A stretch of 64,000 nt of DNA. It comes from Picocystis sp. L7 (lineage: Eukaryota; Chlorophyta; Picocystophyceae; Picocystales; Picocystaceae). The notes beneath the pieces are model-generated. The model had not been told where the DNA came from, did not search any database, and saw only the letters and a program-made list of their open reading frames with translations. Of this stretch, positions 40,337-50,093 are shown piece by piece (the stretch's first letter is position 1; the number at the start of each line of letters is the position of its first letter). The position numbers and the translations under genes are program-made. The stretch spans positions 310,001-374,000 of the forward strand of contig QXJR01000029.1 of NCBI GenBank assembly GCA_020975725.1, read 5' to 3'.

Positions 40337-42955
40337 CTAGTTTCGTGAACGAAATAAAGTACTGGTATCCAGAGGTGGGCCCAACTGGCATGTGGAGAGA
40401 TCCAGGGCTTGATACACGAACATGGTGCAACGTTCAGGATTCTTGTAGTGGGACCACGTAGCTCTTGCAAGCCCATTGTGATCAGTCTGAACCACGCGAA
40501 TCATTCCACCTAGACGTTTTTGAGCAGCATCAGCGATGGTTGTGGTATGATCCTGGCACTTTGAAATCAAATCTGGTAGAGGACCAGGCCCCCCACTGGT
40601 TGTAGTTCCCCGTAGAATCACCACCTGGGAGTTGGGCGAACCTCGTGTGACAATCAGCTCCATGCTATCGCCACCTCCACAAGCGAGCATGAGAACGGCG
40701 GGACCATCAAATTGCGGAGCGCTCTGGTTATCAACAATCTGACCCTGGGAATCCTCCCTAAGCCCTTCCTGCACTTCCCGATCTGCTGTTTCGGGAGAGA
40801 GGGGATTTCGTGTACCAGGAATTTGATCGGCTGTGTCATCATCATTGCCATCGGCAGGATCTTCTTCCTCGATCGGACCCTCTTCTTCCTCTGTCAAACC
40901 TTCTTCCTCTGTCAAACCTTCTTCCTCTGTCAAACCTTCTTCCTCTGTCAAACCTTCTTCCTCTGTCGAATCTTCGTCTTCTCCTCCTACTGAGCGGGGT
41001 GAATCTGGAGGTATGCTACTCGTCAAGAGTTGGCTCACTAAGGCCCTTGCTTCATTCAACTGCTCAGTTATAGCAAGCCTTCCTCTCCCGCACTCGGCAG
41101 AACCTGGCCAGTAGACAGAAGAAATTTCTACGAAGCAGTGGGTGCCATTTGTCAATTCTACGAGCTGTCCATTCAAGTTTTCGTTCATTGCTATGGCCAT
41201 TTCCTCATTGGCAATTTCACTGTCAGTTGTGTATACCACCAGAGCAGGAGTATCCTCGACGCCTTCGGTGCTGGCTAGGACATCAGTGCATACTTTTGAC
41301 CAGTTTCCCCGTTCTTCAAGTTGATCTGCCAGTGCTTGGGGGCTGCATTCTTTGCTGTCCCTCCCGACGATATTGATGTCGCAAAAGTCGCCACCTTGCA
41401 TCTGGGCCAAGTCCAGGAGGGACCCACCAAGTTGCACTGCAGTTTCGCTGCAAAAGCAGTGATTGTCATTGAAGTCTTTGAAGAGTGTGCAGCAACGTTG
41501 GGAGCCAGGGTCTGAAGCACATGCAGCCCCCATACCAATCAGCTTGGCCCTGCAACTGGCATCATTGACCGATACTGCCTGAGAAGAGCGTAGATCGCTT
41601 ACTTGCGCATGGTCCACCTCTTCATGATTGCAAATGGGCGAGAGAGCTACTAGTGACTTGATTTGAACACCAGTGTCCTCCTGGGTCGACAAAACATAAG
41701 ACGCAAGCAGGGCTCCCTTTCCATGTCCCACCAGGCCTGCTTGCCGCGTGTCAACCTTGTCAAATGTGCCAGAGCCAAAAATACCCGACCTTTCTCCAAT
41801 TCGATCAAGCGTGGCTCGTAGAATTTCAGCTGCCTCATAAAAATCTGCAGCGGTGAAGATATTGTCCGCTTTTTCTTGCAACCAATCAGCTGCGACCACA
41901 TAGTAGCCCTGGGAAGCAAGTGACTTCATGGTGACCTGGTATTTACCTGGCTTCTCTCCGTAGTCAGGTATGAGCACTACGACTGGATGAATTGTTTCGA
42001 CTTGGGAAGTTGATTGTCCAGACAGCAAACTGCTGGGGTAGTGCACGAGAATGTCAATGCTCACATTCTCCCTTTCCGAGTGTGCATCGCCCGAAAGCGT
42101 GAGTTTGCCCGCACTGGATCCAACCGTGTATTTTCCGAAGGAAAGGAGTTCCTCTTCCATTCTATCCAGCTCTTTCCTCTCTTCCATTTCGGCATCCATG
42201 AGGACGCTCTCGCACTTTGGATTGTCTTCGTACTGAGTTTCCTCCCACTGGCAGAAGCGTCTTACATTTTTCACGATCTGCAGGATACCCTCTCCAGCGT
42301 TGGAGACTGCCGGATAGCAGAAGCACTCCAGGTCATCTACAAAGAGCGTGAGTGCAGCACAGCATTCTTCTCCCGGACCGTCCCTTAGTCCAGACGCATC
42401 CATTGCTTGCACCTGGTCGACATTGTCAGGGTCCGGTACATTGCACTGCCGCTGCAATTCAGGAAGCAGCCGCATGCAATACCCGAAGTTTCCATTGGCA
42501 ATGGCAAGTTCTCCATCTGCAGCGGGCACAACTTCTGGCAACTGGTCGAGGTCGATTTTCATCGAGCTGTTCTGCTCGTCTTCGCGTTCGACCGCTTGTG
42601 CGACGGCCGCGTCTTCGGGAGGCGTTGGCGTGGCTTCCACGTTCGTGGCGTCCCCTGTGTTGCGTATCATGACGGCGTCCCGTCTCGCTTGGTTCGTTTC
42701 GCCTCTTCGATCGAACTGGAACCCTTGTGCATCTGTGGCCATGGCAGCCGCTTCTGCCTCGTACGTCTCGTGCATCTCTTGATACATTTCGTTGGCAAGC
42801 GAGAAGTCCATGGCGTTGGCAGACCAGTCCTCTTCGTTGTTCTCCACGTCGTTGTCGCGTCGGAACCTCCCGAAGAAGCCTTCGACTTGGGTTGCACCCA
42901 TCCACAGGACCATGACCATGGCCAGTGCCATCGAATTCCGCCTGCATCGCGCCAT
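40337..42955 (-). CDS. Secreted protein: two 8-cysteine (LTP-like) modules around a degenerate alpha/beta-hydrolase
   Basis: An 872-residue product with signal peptide (LALAMVMVLW-type core, ending VEG near residue 26). Module 1 (about 160-248) and module 2 (about 515-590) both follow C-Xn-C-Xn-CC-Xn-CXC-Xn-C-Xn-C, the eight-cysteine pattern of lipid-transfer-type proteins (EECCAALTLFVDDLECFC; QRCCTLFKDFNDNHCFC). Between them lies an alpha/beta-hydrolase-like stretch of the chlorophyllase/PET-hydrolase kind: IDILVHYPSS, HPVVVLIPDYGEKPG, YVVAADW, then LVGHGKGALLAS. In the last, the nucleophile elbow G-x-S-x-G has Gly instead of Ser, so classical esterase activity is doubtful. A TEEEGL repeat tract and a C-terminal ~150-residue domain follow. 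No transmembrane segment is seen. The role is unknown; an extracellular lipid or surface-binding protein is possible. ATG 42955 gives the signal peptide. Divergent with the gene at 43375. Confidence 0.75.
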   Translation of the reverse strand: MARCRRNSMALAMVMVLWMGATQVEGFFGRFRRDNDVENNEEDWSANAMDFSLANEMYQEMHETYEAEAAAMATDAQGFQFDRRGETNQARRDAVMIRNTGDATNVEATPTPPEDAAVAQAVEREDEQNSSMKIDLDQLPEVVPAADGELAIANGNFGYCMRLLPELQRQCNVPDPDNVDQVQAMDASGLRDGPGEECCAALTLFVDDLECFCYPAVSNAGEGILQIVKNVRRFCQWEETQYEDNPKCESVLMDAEMEERKELDRMEEELLSFGKYTVGSSAGKLTLSGDAHSERENVSIDILVHYPSSLLSGQSTSQVETIHPVVVLIPDYGEKPGKYQVTMKSLASQGYYVVAADWLQEKADNIFTAADFYEAAEILRATLDRIGERSGIFGSGTFDKVDTRQAGLVGHGKGALLASYVLSTQEDTGVQIKSLVALSPICNHEEVDHAQVSDLRSSQAVSVNDASCRAKLIGMGAACASDPGSQRCCTLFKDFNDNHCFCSETAVQLGGSLLDLAQMQGGDFCDINIVGRDSKECSPQALADQLEERGNWSKVCTDVLASTEGVEDTPALVVYTTDSEIANEEMAIAMNENLNGQLVELTNGTHCFVEISSVYWPGSAECGRGRLAITEQLNEARALVSQLLTSSIPPDSPRSVGGEDEDSTEEEGLTEEEGLTEEEGLTEEEGLTEEEEGPIEEEDPADGNDDDTADQIPGTRNPLSPETADREVQEGLREDSQGQIVDNQSAPQFDGPAVLMLACGGGDSMELIVTRGSPNSQVVILRGTTTSGGPGPLPDLISKCQDHTTTIADAAQKRLGGMIRVVQTDHNGLARATWSHYKNPERCTMFVYQALDLSTCQLGPPLDTSTLFRSRN
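40880..40978. repeat. 18-bp minisatellite encoding TEEEGL repeats
   Basis: About five tandem copies of ttcttcctctgtcaaacc, in frame, encoding the repeated hexapeptide TEEEGL on the minus strand. The copies are nearly identical at DNA level, so the number may vary between strains. Confidence 0.9.
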
Positions 42956-43374
42956 GGCTGCGGCGGAGGACGCCTCGAATGTCGACGAAGGAGTTCGCGT
43001 CGCTTTCGTTCCGTCGTCCGACGGTTCGTGTCGGAACTCCCGAGGGTCCTTCGTTCCCCTCCTTTCGTTCCCCGAACAGACCCGAGAGAACTCCCTTTCT
43101 GAACCGGAGATCGAATGGGGACGAACCGGTCGACCCAATCCCGGGGCCTCGTGGAACTCGCCCCCACGCCTGTCCCCCGGCCTCCGAAAGGCGCACGAAA
43201 CCGGGCTCGTCCGGGTCTGTTCGCGTGACCTTCCCTTTCGAACCCGGGGGAGCACTCGGGTTCGATCCTCGAACGATCAGGTGACGTTTTCGAGGGAGAG
43301 AGGGGAGAGAGATGTCCACATGTGAGTGCTGGAAAGCAGTGAGGCGGATGAAACCTTCCCTGTCGCAAGGAACC

Positions 43375-44019
43375 ATGCGCGGGAAACTGTGCTCGCTGCT
43401 CGTGCTCGCAGCAAGCTGGAAGGGCGCCCATGCCCTGCTCTTCTTCAACCCGTTCGGGCCGTGGGGATGGCTGGGACCACCGACACCGTCACCCGTGCCG
43501 GAACCGGAACCGTCGCCGACACCGGAACCGAACCCAATCGACGATGCGTGTGCAAGGGAGCTCTCCATGCTGTCTTTGAACGTGTACGTGACCGAAGATC
43601 TCGACTACGGGGTCTGCCCTGGAGAGACCAACGCAATACTGGTGGATGGTGCACCAGCGGTCGAATTGGATGCCCTTCCCAACGGGGAAATGACAGAGTT
43701 CTTCAACCTAGAACACGGGAACACCACGTGCACTGACGAAGGGAACTGTTGTGTCTTGGAAGTCGTCATGGGCCCCTATGAAGGAGACCTGAGTGCCGCC
43801 GAGGATGCAAACGAAATGGCAGTGCTGTTTCGTGGACCGGAGTGCAGGAACTTTGCACTCAGTGGCATCGTGCTGACGAGCACATCTGGGATGGTAAAGA
43901 TGTTCAACTACAGCACAAGTGGCACCGAATTCCGACTCAGAGACATGGAGCTTCTATCTTGTGATACACAAAACAGAGTAGGCGAAATAAAGCGTGCCAC
44001 ATTCTGCACGTATCTCTGA
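43375..44019 (+). CDS. Secreted cysteine-containing hypothetical protein
   Basis: A 214-residue product starting MRGKLCSLLVLAASWKGAHA, a good signal peptide; an in-frame ATG 63 bp upstream (43312) would add 21 residues. A short hydrophobic, Trp-rich stretch (LLFFNPFGPWGWLGPP) is followed by a Pro/Glu linker (PVPEPEPSPTPEPNP) and a domain with several Cys (DDACAREL, YGVCPGE, NTTCTDEGNCCVLEV, GPECRNF, LLSCDTQN, TFCTYL). The family is not recognised. Its divergent partner encodes a large secreted protein whose mature N-terminus also begins with FFGRF. Shared regulation from the ~420-bp divergent promoter region is plausible. An ATAAAG polyadenylation-like site lies near the stop. Confidence 0.65.
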   Translation: MRGKLCSLLVLAASWKGAHALLFFNPFGPWGWLGPPTPSPVPEPEPSPTPEPNPIDDACARELSMLSLNVYVTEDLDYGVCPGETNAILVDGAPAVELDALPNGEMTEFFNLEHGNTTCTDEGNCCVLEVVMGPYEGDLSAAEDANEMAVLFRGPECRNFALSGIVLTSTSGMVKMFNYSTSGTEFRLRDMELLSCDTQNRVGEIKRATFCTYL

Positions 44020-44294
44020 AGCACCACTAACACAACGACAAGCTAGGGAAGACGAAACGGTCTCAGAAGAATTTATGTGCATGCTCTTGTGGTTCTGACA
44101 CTTTTGCACCTTTGAATGATTACCTGACATGATTAAAGTAATGAAATATGATACATGCACACCCCTTTGGTATGTTGCTTTCTTATTATCCCTTTGAGTT
44201 TCAGTATTTCCGCACCCAGGAAACTCGTATGAAGGGCCCTTCAACTCTGCTTTCGAAATGCTCTGACACGAAGCGTTCAAAACTCGCCAGGTTA

Positions 44295-46487
44295 TCACCA
44301 TGCCTGTTGTTCTAACTCTAACTTGGCACGATAGAATCGCAAAATGTCTGCATCGGCTTCCGGGTGACCTGTGAGCAAGGCCAGGACCGCTTCAGGCATG
44401 CCGTTCGTGCCGTCTTTTGGCTGTGCTTGAGGCAGGTACTTTTTGGTGCTTTTTTGTCGGGCAATGAATGGATCACCTCCAAAAGAGGAAACAAGGGAGG
44501 GAACTTCCACAGGTCCCCGCGCGTCGCACTCCAAAGACAAGAGCCAACGCTCAAAATCTACTTGAATGTGCCTCTTTGATTTTTCCAGCAGACCTTGAGT
44601 GTGAGTGATCTGCTGCTTGATTGCCTGAGCTTCTTTGTTTTTTTGCTGGTTAGTGTCCTGCAGTTCTCGAATTTCGGCCTTCCAGTTTTGGTCGGAGAGC
44701 ATACCGCGGCTGGAGGATTCCTCGACAGCATGCAACAGTAGATTCCTGTTCAGATTGCCTAATTTGTGCTCAATGATGGACTTGATCTGAGTTGCTTCCT
44801 CGGCAACTTCTTTCACTGACGAGAACAAATTTTCGAGGACATGCATCTTCTCTTTGATTCCTTGGTGGCGAGGATGGTGCATGCAGAAGTATTCAAATGC
44901 TTGCTGTCGGTCTCCCGGTGAAATGTGTTTAGGCCATTGAAGTTGTATTTCATGCAAGCTTGGATCCCCCGTGCCTACTAATCTCGGTGTATCTTCGTCT
45001 ATCAACATCTTCTGGAGGACTTTGATTTCTCTTTCGGCCTCCTCCATGGTCCTCTGTCCCGCTGGGGCATGAGAAGTGAATGTGCCTGTGCCTGTGCGTT
45101 TGCTGTTAAACATCTCCTGCGCAACTTCCCGAAAGATTCGGAAGGCCTGCTGCACCTCATTGAAACTTGACACGTTCGGTGCGGGTTCTTCCCCAGTTGC
45201 ATCTACTATGTATCTGCGGATGCTTGCATCCAGGTTGCTTCCGCCTCGGTTTTCGACTTGCTGATTTTCCCCACCTTCTTCTTTGTCTGAGCATTTCAAG
45301 AGGCACAACTCTTGCTCCAGCTCCTCCACTCTCCTGCGCAGACGAGAAATGACAACATCGGGATCTTCCTCTTCATTTAACGTGGCTTCATTGTGGATGA
45401 GGGCAACTCGCTGAGCAAACCGGCAGGTCGATATTGATTCCAGTACGAATTCTTCTTCCGAGCTTGCCGTTGCAACCATTGTAGTCAAGCAATTCCCACC
45501 CAATGAGTCCTTGAGGACCAGAGTAAGCAAGCTGTTGCGATACGGAACGTGGCTTGAGACATTTTTTCCGCCGTCCCTCTGCTGCAATGCAATGATCACT
45601 TGTTCCAGATGGTGCAGGCTAAGATTGATGAATTTAGCTTCGTTCAATATTCCTCCTTGAGTTTGAGTTTTGCTTACTCTTTCGCTACCTGCTAAATCCA
45701 CTATGTTCAGTTTACTCCTACGCACTGTATCACGGTCATAGCTTCGGGACTCGATCAGTACGGTAAAGACGCAGTGGCTGCGTGTGGAGGCCATGTTCAT
45801 GGGTGTTTCGCTCATGACTCGGTTGGTATCTCCAAGAAAGAGCATGTTGAGTGCTTCTTCTTCATTTTCCACCCTATGCACAGAGAGATTGCGGGTGCGT
45901 AGCTTTCCATCCTCTCCCTCCAGGAGCGAAACACGTGGGAGGTCCTGAAGGCTGCGCACCTCCCGTGTTGGGTCCAGCAGATCGAATCCTGCTTCGTTGT
46001 ATATCTCCAAGTACGACACCCTCACGTCGTACCTCGTGTCTGCATGTTCTTGTATTTCTTTGAACACCATGGACACAGCCCTTGGGATGATACCTCGATC
46101 TTCGTACCTTTCCGGTCCTCCTGTGATGGTGAAGGTCTTGCCACTTCCCGTCTGTCCATATGCAAAGACCGTCCCGTTGAACCCTTCCAAGGACCTTTGC
46201 ACTACGGGTTTCGCCACGCATTGGAAGACGTCTTGTTGCGTGGCCTCGGCTCCCAGGACGCCATCGAAAGCGAATTCGTGCCTTTCCTTCTGGTGGTTGA
46301 CGTATCCCGCCTGCAGGGAGCGCGCCACGTGAAAGACGGCCTTCTTCTCCTCCATTTCGGCTCTTGACGGCTTTGTGTCTCGGTGGGGAAGGGGTCGCAT
46401 TCGCAGGTACACGCGTACATTGTCCGCTTCCATGGCGGATGCGCCATCCTCTCCAGGAATGGAGTCAACGTCTTCCAGGGTCGCCAT
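44295..46487 (-). CDS. Kinesin-9 family motor (KIF6-like)
   Basis: A 730-residue protein with an N-terminal motor (about 20-370): P-loop YGQTGSGKTF, switch I NMASTRSHCVF, switch II LNIVDLAGSERVSK, and the KIF6/KIF9-type end NLSLHHLEQVIIAL, LGGNCLTTMVATA, ESISTCRFAQRVALIHNEA. Coiled-coil segments follow (RLRRRVEELEQELCLL and 500-680). Kinesin-9 motors act in motile cilia/flagella (central pair and axoneme). Their presence implies a flagellated stage, or retention after loss. ATG 46487 is only 11 bp inside the boundary of a repeated mobile unit, so its promoter now lies in or beyond that insertion. The frame is open into the repeat, but that part is not kinesin. Confidence 0.92.
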   Translation of the reverse strand: MATLEDVDSIPGEDGASAMEADNVRVYLRMRPLPHRDTKPSRAEMEEKKAVFHVARSLQAGYVNHQKERHEFAFDGVLGAEATQQDVFQCVAKPVVQRSLEGFNGTVFAYGQTGSGKTFTITGGPERYEDRGIIPRAVSMVFKEIQEHADTRYDVRVSYLEIYNEAGFDLLDPTREVRSLQDLPRVSLLEGEDGKLRTRNLSVHRVENEEEALNMLFLGDTNRVMSETPMNMASTRSHCVFTVLIESRSYDRDTVRRSKLNIVDLAGSERVSKTQTQGGILNEAKFINLSLHHLEQVIIALQQRDGGKNVSSHVPYRNSLLTLVLKDSLGGNCLTTMVATASSEEEFVLESISTCRFAQRVALIHNEATLNEEEDPDVVISRLRRRVEELEQELCLLKCSDKEEGGENQQVENRGGSNLDASIRRYIVDATGEEPAPNVSSFNEVQQAFRIFREVAQEMFNSKRTGTGTFTSHAPAGQRTMEEAEREIKVLQKMLIDEDTPRLVGTGDPSLHEIQLQWPKHISPGDRQQAFEYFCMHHPRHQGIKEKMHVLENLFSSVKEVAEEATQIKSIIEHKLGNLNRNLLLHAVEESSSRGMLSDQNWKAEIRELQDTNQQKNKEAQAIKQQITHTQGLLEKSKRHIQVDFERWLLSLECDARGPVEVPSLVSSFGGDPFIARQKSTKKYLPQAQPKDGTNGMPEAVLALLTGHPEADADILRFYRAKLELEQQAW

Positions 46488-46498
46488 CCGACCCCCCC

Positions 46499-47283
46499 CA
46501 CCCCTGTGCCACTTTTTTTGGTGGGCTGTGGAGGTACTTCTGCGTTTCCCACCGCCTTGGCCGGGGACGGCCGATCCAGGCTCAGAGTCTTCGATCCAAG
46601 TTGTTGTACGTTTTACGGTGCATCTTTTCGATCGATGACACATGTCCCGAAACGATCTTCCCTGCACGCCTCGGAGCCTTCCCGTGTGGGCAGGCGCGTG
46701 GGTCCGTTGGGGTCCCATCTACTAGCGGTCGACGAGTTCGACTTCAAACCTCTGTATCTTCGCAATGACGTGTTAGATTGACTTGTAAGTACTCTCGTTC
46801 GAAAGCTCTTGTTGCGTTCTTTTGAATGGTGTCCTTGGCATGCTCTGAAACGGCCTGTGCGCGATTTTAGAGACCGAAATAGGCATGCACCTCGAACAAG
46901 GTCCGCCTGACCGGCGCAAAGGGAAGATTTGGATCACATCTCCCCAACCACGCCCGGGAAGGGGGCGAAACAAGTCCTCAAAGAAAGAGCGGAAGCGGTT
47001 TCACGGACGAGAGAAGAGAAGCGCACTCAATCGGCGTGATGGGCGTCCTCCGACGCATTCCCATCTGTGGTCCCAAACAGCCCAAATTGGCCTGGGTTTC
47101 AAAAGTCGCGAGAGTGAACCCGCACGAGTTCGATGTCAGGGGCGTGAATCCTGCACGCGAGACCCACACCACCGGAAAGAGCATCGAAAATCATGCTGAG
47201 GGAGGCCAAGCACGTGCGGAATGGACCACGAGGCGGCACGTGACCCTCTCGGACTCACACGCCCAAAAAGTGGCATAGGGGTG
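46499..47283 (+). repeat. 785-bp unit, copy 1 (abuts kinesin start)
   Basis: It matches 49309-50093 with about ten substitutions. These cluster in 46740-46880 (for example tct/gct and ttagatt/ttggatt); the rest is essentially identical. No ORF in it resembles a protein. Confidence 0.9.
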
Positions 47284-47605
47284 GGTAAAACTGGGAGGGG
47301 TATTCAACCGGCGCACGTCATCGATCGCCACGTACGAACGACGGGGAATCAGATCTTGATATTCCGATGGAAGCAGGCCCGGTGCATGAGGAACACGTGA
47401 AGGAAAGGCCGAAGGGCAGTTCCTCGTAGAAGGACAGGGTTAGCCTCGAATCCCCTATCCAGGGTGCCTCTGCCTGTGAAAGAGGGGTGTTTTTAGGAGG
47501 GTACAGAAGGACAGGAGAGGGGGCGATCACCACGTCCAGCACACCAATCGAAAGAGGAACGACGAAACTCTCTGTGGTACGAGTGAGGTATCACGGATTG
47601 CGGCG

Positions 47606-48709
47606 ATGGTTGCGCGAGGCAAGGAAACACCCACACTTGCCATGAAGCGGGAGGCGGCCAGAAAAGCCACCCAAGTGGTGTTCGAGATGTTGCATCAAAA
47701 TGTGACAGCCACAGCCGAGGTCATGAAACGGTCACCCACCACAATACGAGCATGGGTGGCGACGGTGCCCAAAATCTCAAAGCCCAAGAGAGAGAGGCAT
47801 AGCGTGGGCTACGCCACGGAGTACGAGGCATGGTTGGACAAATTCGTCCGTGAGGCGGCCGTGAAAGGGCAGCCCACCTCTTGCGCGGATATCCAAACCG
47901 CTTGGCACGCCCAATTTGGCAAGAAGATATCCTTGAGAACCCTCCATCGAATCACCAAGGACGTGGGCATCCGAGCCCGTAGGCAAAAGCTAGTGCAAAG
48001 GTTGACGTTCTCCCACAAGGAAAAGAGGTTGGCTTTTGCACTCGAGCACCTGGGCGATGACTTTTCGAGGTGGATGTTCACGGACGCCCACCAAATCTAT
48101 CTTGGAGTGGCGAAGCATAAAGGAGCTTCCACCACCATGGTACCTCGTGGGGTTTCCCCCACCGTGGAATACACGAAGGACCCACCGCGAATCAAAGTGT
48201 ATGGTGGGATCACGTTGCATGGGTTCACCCGGCTTCTACTTGTCACGGGCACCACAGGAAGGAAGAGCCGGTACATGGATGGCACCAAGAGGCGAGCCAA
48301 AGGTGTTGGAAGCGAGGAATATAGAAAAGACGTGCTCCCTTGGCTTTTCCATGAGGGGAAACGGATTTTCAAAAAGAGGAAGTGGACGTTCCAACAAGAC
48401 GGTGACGGAGCTCATCGAAGCAAGGACACATTGGAGGTTCTAGGCCAAATGAGTTTGCGTGAGAACGTCAGAGTGGTCCTCGACTGGCCCCCTCTTAGTC
48501 CCGATCTCAGTCCGATAGAGAATGCATGGGCTTTGTTGGATGGGAAGCTGGCCACCATGAAGCCTACCACCCTTGAGGGGCTCGTCGAGGCAGCCAAAGC
48601 GGCTTGGTTCGAGCTCTCACAGGCCGGTATGGGCAAGGCCCTCTTGGAAAGTATGGCACGTCGACTTCAGGAGGTCATACAATCCAAGGGTGGACGAACA
48701 AAGTACTAG
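47606..48709 (+). CDS. Tc1/mariner-type DDE transposase
   Basis: An intact 367-residue protein. An N-terminal helix-turn-helix region (ATAEVMKRSPTTIRAWV; a second at ISLRTLHRITKDVGI) is followed by the DDE core. First Asp in WMFTDAHQIYLG, second in WTFQQDGDGAHRS, and the acidic third position in WPPLSPDLSPIENAWALL. By my count 39 residues separate the second Asp from the Glu, which gives DD39E; plant mariner-like elements are usually DD39D and classic Tc1 is DD34E. Family members insert at TA. No obvious 20-30-bp TIR directly flanks the gene, so the true ends of its element are unresolved. ATG 47606 is the first in frame. No decay is visible. Confidence 0.85.
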   Translation: MVARGKETPTLAMKREAARKATQVVFEMLHQNVTATAEVMKRSPTTIRAWVATVPKISKPKRERHSVGYATEYEAWLDKFVREAAVKGQPTSCADIQTAWHAQFGKKISLRTLHRITKDVGIRARRQKLVQRLTFSHKEKRLAFALEHLGDDFSRWMFTDAHQIYLGVAKHKGASTTMVPRGVSPTVEYTKDPPRIKVYGGITLHGFTRLLLVTGTTGRKSRYMDGTKRRAKGVGSEEYRKDVLPWLFHEGKRIFKKRKWTFQQDGDGAHRSKDTLEVLGQMSLRENVRVVLDWPPLSPDLSPIENAWALLDGKLATMKPTTLEGLVEAAKAAWFELSQAGMGKALLESMARRLQEVIQSKGGRTKY

Positions 48710-49308
48710 AGGGAACGAGAAGTGGGGATGTTTAGATCCAGCCAAAATGTGGGTATTTTTTACTAATATTATAACACAGCACCGAGTCTTTCCGCCATTC
48801 CCCATTGACATCATGCATGGCCGTGAAACTTTGTCCAGTTTGTACAAACATCTATTACAGCAATGATACAAAGTTTGAGACGATTTCAAGCCAAAATGGG
48901 TCGGTGGAGACCAATGTTTGGTCCTGCCGGACTCATGGAATATGTAGGACAGCCCCACCAGCAGACAAATCTGATGGTCTCGAGCGCTGATCTGGCCGTT
49001 TTACGCCCTGATTTTTTGCAGAGGGTGTAAAAGAATGAATAAGAATATGCTTACAAAATTACAGCATCAAAAGTGATGTACGTTGCGTTCTACGTGGGTA
49101 TGTGTCGATTCAGGTTATGTGGCCAATTTACTGGTTTCGGGGTCCATTTTCAGGGTCGACACCCAAGGGGCTACAGGCACATGTACGACTTCTTTGCAAA
49201 CGAAATTCCGTCATACTACTACTAGGAGCTCATTATCGATGTGTACAAAATATCAGGAGCATTCGAACGGGAATCCAGCTAGGAAGGCCTTTGTTGTACC
49301 CTCTTACC
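48710..49308. other. AT-rich 3' part of the transposase segment
   Basis: It runs from the transposase stop to the second 785-bp unit. It is conspicuously AT-rich compared with everything around it and contains no recognisable gene. It includes TTTTTTACTAATATTATAAC near 48760. Confidence 0.5.
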
Positions 49309-50093
49309 CACCCCTGTGCCACTTTTTTTGGTGGGCTGTGGAGGTACTTCTGCGTTTCCCACCGCCTTGGCCGGGGACGGCCGATCCAGGCTCAGAGTCT
49401 TCGATCCAAGTTGTTGTACGTTTTACGGTGCATCTTTTCGATCGATGACACATGTCCCGAAACGATCTTCCCTGCACGCCTCGGAGCCTTCCCGTGTGGG
49501 CAGGCGCGTGGGTCCGTTGGGGTCCCATCTACTAGCGGTCGACGAGTTCGACTTCAAACCGCTGTATCTTCGCAATGACGTGTTGGATTGACTTGTAAGT
49601 ACTCTCGTTCGATAGATCTGGTTGCGTTCGTTTGAATGGTGTCCTTGGCATGCTCTGAAACGGCTTGTGCGCGATGTTAGAGACCGAAATAGGCATGCAC
49701 CTCGAACAAGGTCCGCCTGACCGGCGCAAAGGGAAGATTTGGATCACATCTCCCCAACCACGCCCGGGAAGGGGGCGAAACAAGTCCTCAAAGAAAGAGC
49801 GGAAGCGGTTTCACGGACGAGAGAAGAGAAGCGCACTCAATCGGCGTGATGGGCGTCCTCCGACGCATTCCCATCTGTGGTCCCAAACAGCCCAAATTGG
49901 CCTGGGTTTCAAAAGTCGCGAGAGTGAACCCGCACGAGTTCGATGTCAGGGGCGTGAATCCTGCACGCGAGACCCACACCACCGGAAAGAGCATCGAAAA
50001 TCATGCTGAGGGAGGCCAAGCACGTGCGGAATGGACCACGAGGCGGCACGTGACCCTCTCGGACTCACACGCCCAAAAAGTGGCATAGGGGTG
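49309..50093 (+). repeat. 785-bp unit, copy 2
   Basis: Direct repeat of 46499-47283. On its right it meets a C9 run followed by the 5' flank of the CBS gene. Confidence 0.9.

Larger units (their letters stand above)
46499..50093. mobile_element. 3.6-kb composite: two 785-bp TIR-bounded direct repeats flanking a transposase segment
   Basis: The unit 46499-47283 recurs in the same orientation at 49309-50093. Each unit starts CACCCCTGTGCCACTTTTT and ends with the near-complement AAAAAGTGGCATAGGGGTG, so each is itself bounded by short inverted repeats. The intervening 2.0 kb carries a mariner-like transposase. Its ends GGTAA/TTACC extend the inverted match across both inner junctions. Outer flanks are C-runs (C8 on the left, C9 on the right), consistent with insertion into a homopolymer tract. 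Whether this is one element with long direct repeats, two non-autonomous copies around another element, or a duplication by recombination cannot be decided by eye. Confidence 0.75.
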
